This document shows positions 7,414-10,656 of a stretch of DNA of 10,656 nucleotides, in pieces. The position numbers and the translations under genes are program-made. The stretch lies in contig JAQCNR010000355.1 of NCBI GenBank assembly GCA_028274925.1, positions 1 to 10,656 of the forward strand, given 5' to 3'. The stretch comes from Halovenus sp. (GTDB lineage: Archaea > Halobacteriota > Halobacteria > Halobacteriales > Haloarculaceae). Below the pieces are notes generated by a model. The model worked only from the letters and a program-made list of their open reading frames with translations. It did no database searches and had not been told where the DNA came from. How positions within the stretch are numbered: position 1 is the stretch's first letter; each line of letters starts with the position of its first letter.

Positions 7414-7421
7414 ATAATAAA
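7414..7421 (-). promoter_or_regulatory. TATA-like box upstream of the ilvB leader ORF
   Basis: The minus strand reads TTTATTAT in an otherwise GC-rich gap, about 29 bases before ATG 7388 of the leader ORF. This fits the spacing from archaeal TATA box to transcription start and suggests ilvB has a promoter separate from leuA. Confidence 0.55.
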
Positions 7422-7528
7422 CGTTCCGTGACAGACCCACAGGTAGAGTGCCCAAGTGTCCGGCCAGCATCGGGCGTGTGGGTCGGGCGGTCGCTGTTCG
7501 GTATCGGGCAACCGGGGTGGACATGGCC

Positions 7529-8762
7529 CTACGCCCGGACCCCCCCTTCGCGGTTACGGTCGACACCTACCTCACGGGCGAACTTTTCCAGTTCGGACAT
7601 CGTCACCCGCTGGGCTTCCGCGCCAAAATCCTTGACTCGGCGCGTGACCTCGGTGACCTCCTCGTCGGTCGGGTCGAAGCCAGCCTCGATCAGTCGCTCC
7701 CGCACGGAGTGCGTTCCCGTGTGTTTCCCGAGGACGAGTTCGCGTGTGGCACCGACCATCTCCGGGGTCATCACGCCTGGCTCGAAGGTGTCTGAGTTTT
7801 CGATGACACCGGCAGCGTGGATGCCGCTCTCGTGTGAGAAAGCGTTCGCGCCAACGACGGGCTTGTTGCCCGGCACCGGCACGTCCGATTTCTCCTCGAT
7901 GATGCGGGACAGTTCCGTGATCTTTGTGGTGTCGATGCCGGTGTCGACGTTGTACAGCGACCGCAAGGCCATGACGACTTCTTCGTAGGCGGCGTTGCCG
8001 GCACGCTCGCCGATCCCGTTGACCGACACCTGCGCCTGACTGGCCCCGGCCTCGTAGCCAGCCAGTGCATTTGCCGACGCCAACCCGAAGTCGTCGTGGG
8101 TGTGCACATCCACGCGGGCGCCGCCGGCGCCTGCAACCTCGACGACGTTGCCGACCATCTTCTGGAAGCGGGTCGGTGTCGCCACACCGGTCGTATCCGG
8201 GATGTTGATCCAGTCCGCGCCAGCGTCGACGGTCTGCTCGACGATATCGAGCAGGAACCCTTCGTCGGTGCGTGTTGCGTCCATCGGGGAGAACATGCAC
8301 TCGACGCCGGCCTCTTTCACGCGCTTGACTGATTCGACGGCACGCTCGGTCGCATCGGCGCGGGTGGCGTGCATCGAATCTTCGAGTTGGACGTCGCTGG
8401 TCGACACGAAGACGTGGACCATATCGACGCCGCTGTCAAGCGCGGCCTCTACATCTTCCTCGACAACACGCGCCAGCCCGCAGATTGTCGTCGAACTCGC
8501 GTCGACGATATCTCGGACGGCCTCGAATTCCGCGTCGCTGTTAACGGGGAACCCAGCCTCGATGACGTGTGTTCCCATCTCGTCGAGCAGCGCTGCTATC
8601 TCTCGTTTGTCCTCGTAGGAAAACGATGTTCGCGGCGTCTGCTCTCCGTCGCGGAGCGTGGTGTCGAAAATTCGTGCGTCTGTGATTTCAGACGTACTGT
8701 CCAGTGTACCCTGGAAGAACTCGATCCGCCGGGGCTCCCGACGTATCCTCGTTGTTGGACAT
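7529..8762 (-). CDS. leuA: 2-isopropylmalate synthase family protein LeuA, 5' end out of frame
   Basis: This HMGL-like TIM-barrel enzyme condenses acetyl-CoA with 2-ketoisovalerate (leucine branch); (R)-citramalate synthase is a close alternative. The catalytic DTTLRDGEQ motif is encoded at 8639-8665. Downstream come GTHVIEAGFPVNS, the metal-binding HTHDDFG, NGIGERAGNAA, HESGIHAAGV and GKHTGTHSV. The total is near 410 residues, so the C-terminal leucine-binding regulatory domain of about 120 residues is absent. The catalytic frame is open upstream to a TAG at 8780-8782 but contains no ATG, GTG or TTG before ATG 8578, and starting there would delete the catalytic motif. The ATG near the promoter (8762, or 8768) opens the neighbouring frame with a typical acidic N-terminus and reaches TGA at 8688-8690. 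A 1-base insertion, a 2- or 5-base deletion, recoding, a rare CTG start (8704) or a sequencing error could explain this. The span given starts at the likely ancestral ATG. Confidence 0.85.
8688..8762 (-). CDS. 24-codon ORF overlapping the leuA 5' end (probable detached LeuA N-terminus)
   Basis: From ATG 8762 this frame reads MSNNEDTSGAPADR and continues ten more codons to TGA 8690-8688; ATG 8768 would add two residues. The first 14 codons have acidic, polar composition and mostly C/G third positions, as expected for a haloarchaeal N-terminus, while the leuA frame across the same bases uses rare codons such as ATA and AGG. After codon 14 the preference reverses and the leuA frame (IEFFQGTLDS) looks coding. 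This supports a frame break near 8720-8728 within one original gene rather than an independent peptide. A genuine short upstream ORF remains possible. Confidence 0.45.
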   Translation of the reverse strand: MSNNEDTSGAPADRVLPGYTGQYV

Positions 8763-8789
8763 AAGCATTCATAGAAGAACTAGCCAGAC

Positions 8790-8799
8790 ATATATATTT
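8790..8799 (-). promoter_or_regulatory. TATA box of leuA
   Basis: The minus strand reads AAATATATAT here, the most AT-rich decamer in the area. Its centre is 27 bases before ATG 8768 and 33 before ATG 8762, which predicts a leaderless or nearly leaderless leuA transcript. The transcript start lies too far downstream for translation to begin further upstream in the leuA frame. Confidence 0.6.
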
Positions 8800-8921
8800 G
8801 TCTACCTGCCGGTTTGCCACGAATATTGACAATTAGGTAACAATAACGGCCGTCGTCCACCTGTTTTTGAGCGAGCGAGTAAACTCGAAATGTGTGGAGA
8901 ATTTCTACCTGTCGATGACAT

Positions 8922-8931
8922 AGTTATTAAG
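8922..8931 (+). promoter_or_regulatory. TATA-like box of the divergent plus-strand gene
   Basis: AGTTATTAAG on the plus strand would place transcription start near 8954, leaving a leader of about 39 bases before ATG 8993. This agrees with the Shine-Dalgarno-type GGAG at 8984-8987, 5 bases before that ATG. Confidence 0.45.
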
Positions 8932-8992
8932 ATGGGGGATAGCAAACGGTGCTCTCAGAGGAACTGCAACACAGATGCCAAATGGAGATACA

Positions 8993-9856
8993 ATGACACG
9001 AATCCGAACTGTGGGGTTGGTAACGGTTGTGGCGGTGGTCGCCGCGGTCGTCGTCACGGCGGGTGCCGGTGTGGTGGCCGGCGGCCACGCCGACGACACG
9101 GCAACGACACCCAGCGTTGCACAGGATACAAACGAGACAGAGGTAACGGCCTTCGTCGCCGAGAGTCAGGGCGGGTACGTCTCCTTTTCGCAGGACTCAG
9201 AGTCGACCGCCGAATCTGAGGGGACACCGTTTCCGTCCCTCGACGAGGGCGAAGAGCCGATTCAAATCGAGGCCACGGTGAATCCCGAAGACGGGACGTG
9301 GGAGTCTGAAAATATCACCTTCCCGGAGCTCACAGTCAACGAAGACCTTGGTCTCACGGCCGACGTCGAAGTGGTCGACGGGCTGGAGGGCCAAATCGAC
9401 CGCGAGGAAGGTATCTTCACCGTCGAGGGGAGATTCCGCGTGACGATTCAGACCGCGTCGTTCACCTACGAATCGGTCCAGACGACCGGCGAAAGTGGGT
9501 CGCTGTCTGGCTCTGCGGAGTTCAACGGTGACACCGCCGAGGTCACGCTCGTCGATAACGAGTTCACTGTCGACGAGGAGACCAGCAGTTCGACCGTCAA
9601 CGGCTTTCTGGACCTTCCGGCAGACGAATCGGGCGAGAACTGGCTGGTGCTCAATATGGATGTCACGCTGAACGAACAGGAACTTCAGGACCGCAGCACG
9701 ACAGACGACGGCGGTGAGGAGGAGACACAGAGCACGGAAACACTCGTGTTGAGCGTCCTCGGTCAGGCCTTCGGCTTTGCCGGCCTGGCTATTGCTGTGC
9801 TCGCGATGCTCGTCACGCTGGTCGCACGAGTGACTGGCGTAATCTCACTGGAATAA
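8993..9856 (+). CDS. Predicted secreted, C-terminally membrane-anchored protein of unknown family
   Basis: I do not recognise a family. The 287 residues begin MTRIR followed by a long Val/Ala/Gly-rich hydrophobic stretch (about residues 6-30), a signal peptide or anchor, with a possible cleavage near GGHA. The middle part (about 35-245) is very acidic, rich in Thr, Ser, Glu and Val, with alternating polar/hydrophobic strands that suggest a beta-rich extracellular domain, and it includes NET and NIT sequons open to N-glycosylation. A second hydrophobic segment (about 251-283) ends four residues before the stop, so the protein is probably cell-surface exposed and held by its tail. ATG 8993 is preferred over ATG 8975 because GGAG precedes it by 5 bases and the signal peptide then starts directly. 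It diverges from leuA and converges on the next gene. Confidence 0.8.
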   Translation: MTRIRTVGLVTVVAVVAAVVVTAGAGVVAGGHADDTATTPSVAQDTNETEVTAFVAESQGGYVSFSQDSESTAESEGTPFPSLDEGEEPIQIEATVNPEDGTWESENITFPELTVNEDLGLTADVEVVDGLEGQIDREEGIFTVEGRFRVTIQTASFTYESVQTTGESGSLSGSAEFNGDTAEVTLVDNEFTVDEETSSSTVNGFLDLPADESGENWLVLNMDVTLNEQELQDRSTTDDGGEEETQSTETLVLSVLGQAFGFAGLAIAVLAMLVTLVARVTGVISLE

Positions 9857-9875
9857 CCGCTTTTTTTCAGGCGGT
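9856..9875. terminator. Shared T7/inverted-repeat terminator between converging genes
   Basis: After the TAA of the plus-strand gene, ACCGC (9856-9860) and GCGGT (9871-9875) form inverted arms around a 10-base loop containing seven T (9861-9867). The T-run can act as a U-tract terminator for the plus-strand gene. It overlaps the stop codon of the minus-strand gene by one base, leaving no room for a separate intergenic terminator. Confidence 0.5.
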
Positions 9876-10310
9876 CATCTGGGAACTGAGCCCACCAGCA
9901 AAGGCGCTGGCAAGCCCCACTAACCCTGTGATCGTCACGAGCTCTAGCGCTGATGGCCCGCCGCTACCGCTGGTGGCGAGTCCCAGCACGATTGCGGCGA
10001 CAGGAATCATCACCGCAGTACCCATCAGACAGCCGAGACTGATCCAGACGCCCTGTACCGGGCTAGACTCGCGCAGTCCCTCGAAGACGCCGACAGTACC
10101 GGCGACGATTGGGGCTGACATGATAATGACCAGCAGCGCGACCAGTGACGCGAGACTCAACAGCGCGTCACCGGCAATCAGCGAGCCCTCGCCGGCAAGT
10201 TCGTTTGTGCCAACCCACCACATAAGCATCCACGAGGTGATGGCCAGCCCCACTCCGACCGACAGCATCGTCAACGAAATCCGACCTAACAGCTTGATGT
10301 TCTGCCTCAT
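9867..10310 (-). CDS. Small four-helix integral membrane protein, function unknown
   Basis: I do not recognise a family. ATG 10310 gives 147 residues, mostly hydrophobic, with four probable transmembrane helices at about residues 10-32, 45-75, 87-110 and 118-143, and short loops. There is one polar loop (about 77-85, FEGLRESSP), and the N-terminus is basic (MRQNIKLLGR), which suggests it lies in the cytoplasm. No catalytic motif or metal-binding pattern is visible. The start is chosen because a TATA-like TTTAATTA lies 27 bases upstream, which predicts a leaderless mRNA beginning at this ATG; a longer version from GTG 10346 would start upstream of that promoter's start site. The gene converges on the secreted-protein gene with a 10-base gap. 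Confidence 0.8.
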   Translation of the reverse strand: MRQNIKLLGRISLTMLSVGVGLAITSWMLMWWVGTNELAGEGSLIAGDALLSLASLVALLVIIMSAPIVAGTVGVFEGLRESSPVQGVWISLGCLMGTAVMIPVAAIVLGLATSGSGGPSALELVTITGLVGLASAFAGGLSSQMTA

Positions 10311-10333
10311 GCACCGCTGATGCAAAGGGCTGG

Positions 10334-10341
10334 TAATTAAA
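10334..10341 (-). promoter_or_regulatory. TATA box of the four-helix membrane protein gene
   Basis: The minus strand reads TTTAATTA, with its centre 27 bases before ATG 10310. This fits a leaderless haloarchaeal promoter and excludes the longer GTG start at 10346. Confidence 0.6.
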
Positions 10342-10361
10342 CCCACTGGTCACGCCTTGAC

Positions 10362-10656
10362 TCACACCGCACTCGACGGCAGCGATATCTCCTCGCCGTC
10401 GGCGTAGACTGTCGGCTCAGTAAGGATGCCGTCGAGGTGAATCGGCACTTCGATGTCGCCGCCGATGCCGTGGTCGTCACCGATAGCGATGTGGACCGTC
10501 CCGCCGGCTTTCTCGTCCAGCAGGACGGAGCCAACGAGGTCAGTCACAGCCACGTTCGTTCCGATGCCCAGTTCGGCGAGGTTGTAGGCGTCGTCGCCGG
10601 CCTCGGCCGCGGCCGCCTCGACTTCTTCTCGGAGCGCGTCGTCTTCGACGCTGGTT
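10362..10656 (-). CDS. Aminopeptidase of the M29 (aminopeptidase T/AmpS) type, C-terminal fragment
   Basis: Only the last 98 codons are in the window; the N-terminal part lies beyond the right edge. The visible part has features of M29 metallo-aminopeptidases near their C-terminus: NLAELGIGTN, then LLDEKAGGTVHIAIGDD, GIGG, PIHLDGI and PTVYADGEEI. In this family the conserved Glu, His and Asp residues of these segments bind the two catalytic metals. The enzyme would be cytosolic and release N-terminal residues from peptides. Its 51-base gap to the four-helix membrane gene contains that gene's own TATA box, so the two need not be cotranscribed. There is no visible functional link to the branched-chain cluster. 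Confidence 0.8.
   Translation of the reverse strand, partial: TSVEDDALREEVEAAAAEAGDDAYNLAELGIGTNVAVTDLVGSVLLDEKAGGTVHIAIGDDHGIGGDIEVPIHLDGILTEPTVYADGEEISLPSSAV

Larger units (their letters stand above)
7193..7528 (-). promoter_or_regulatory. Leader region between leuA and ilvB
   Basis: This 336-base gap is too long for an operon that otherwise overlaps gene to gene. Read on the minus strand it contains a TATA-like box (7414-7421), a 32-codon ORF (7290-7388), an inverted repeat inside that ORF (7317-7333), a second hairpin over its stop codon (7285-7302), a T5 run (7265-7269) and a Shine-Dalgarno sequence for ilvB (7194-7198). The order suggests an independent ilvB promoter with a structured 5' leader of about 200 bases. 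The first part after the leuA stop (7423-7528) shows nothing I recognise. No known archaeal riboswitch class is apparent. Confidence 0.5.

Noticed and set aside
7183..7566. 127-codon minus-strand open frame across the leuA-ilvB gap
   Set aside because: It overlaps both flanking genes, is Arg/Thr-rich and not acidic, and its start lies inside leuA; the shorter TATA-positioned ORF at 7290-7388 explains the region better.
8596..8832. 78-codon minus-strand ORF over the leuA start
   Set aside because: It begins upstream of the leuA TATA box, is in the third frame, and has composition unlike neighbouring proteins.
8867..8880. GAGC/GAG micro-repeat (gagcgagcgag)
   Set aside because: It has only two to three units, which is common in GC-rich haloarchaeal DNA and not evidence of a functional tandem array.
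1..10656. CRISPR arrays, tRNA or rRNA genes, insertion sequences, integrase attachment sites
   Set aside because: I saw no regularly spaced repeats, no tRNA-like cloverleaf with its conserved TTCRA arm, no transposase, and no terminal inverted repeats.

Overview
The window looks like a haloarchaeal chromosome (class Halobacteria). The proteins are strongly acidic, coding DNA is GC-rich at third positions, and several genes have AT-rich TATA-like boxes about 27 bases before an ATG, the leaderless promoter design common in these archaea. I cannot name the genus from sequence alone.

About 80% of the window is a branched-chain amino acid gene cluster on the minus strand. In transcription order it runs: leuA (2-isopropylmalate or citramalate synthase), a 336-base gap holding a small leader ORF and two hairpins, ilvB and ilvN (acetohydroxyacid synthase), ilvC (ketol-acid reductoisomerase), an unrecognised 66-residue ORF, leuC and leuD (isopropylmalate isomerase), and, after an oppositely oriented CBS-domain gene, leuB (3-isopropylmalate dehydrogenase, cut by the left edge). 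From ilvB to leuD the genes overlap by 1-4 bases or lie 3 bases apart, so they probably form one translationally coupled mRNA. IlvBN and IlvC carry out the common valine/isoleucine steps; LeuA, LeuCD and LeuB extend the valine precursor to leucine. Dihydroxyacid dehydratase (ilvD) and the transaminase are not here.

Right of leuA, a divergent plus-strand gene encodes a predicted secreted, C-terminally anchored protein of no recognised family. It converges on a small minus-strand four-helix membrane protein. Last comes the C-terminal part of an M29-type aminopeptidase, cut by the right edge.

Two points deserve attention. First, leuA has no ATG, GTG or TTG in frame upstream of its catalytic DTTLRDGEQ motif; the promoter-proximal ATG opens a different frame, so the gene is frameshifted, recoded, non-canonically initiated, or mis-sequenced. 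Second, ilvB is preceded by its own TATA box, a near-leaderless 32-codon ORF and two hairpins, one over the ORF's stop codon, which suggests a leader-type control region.
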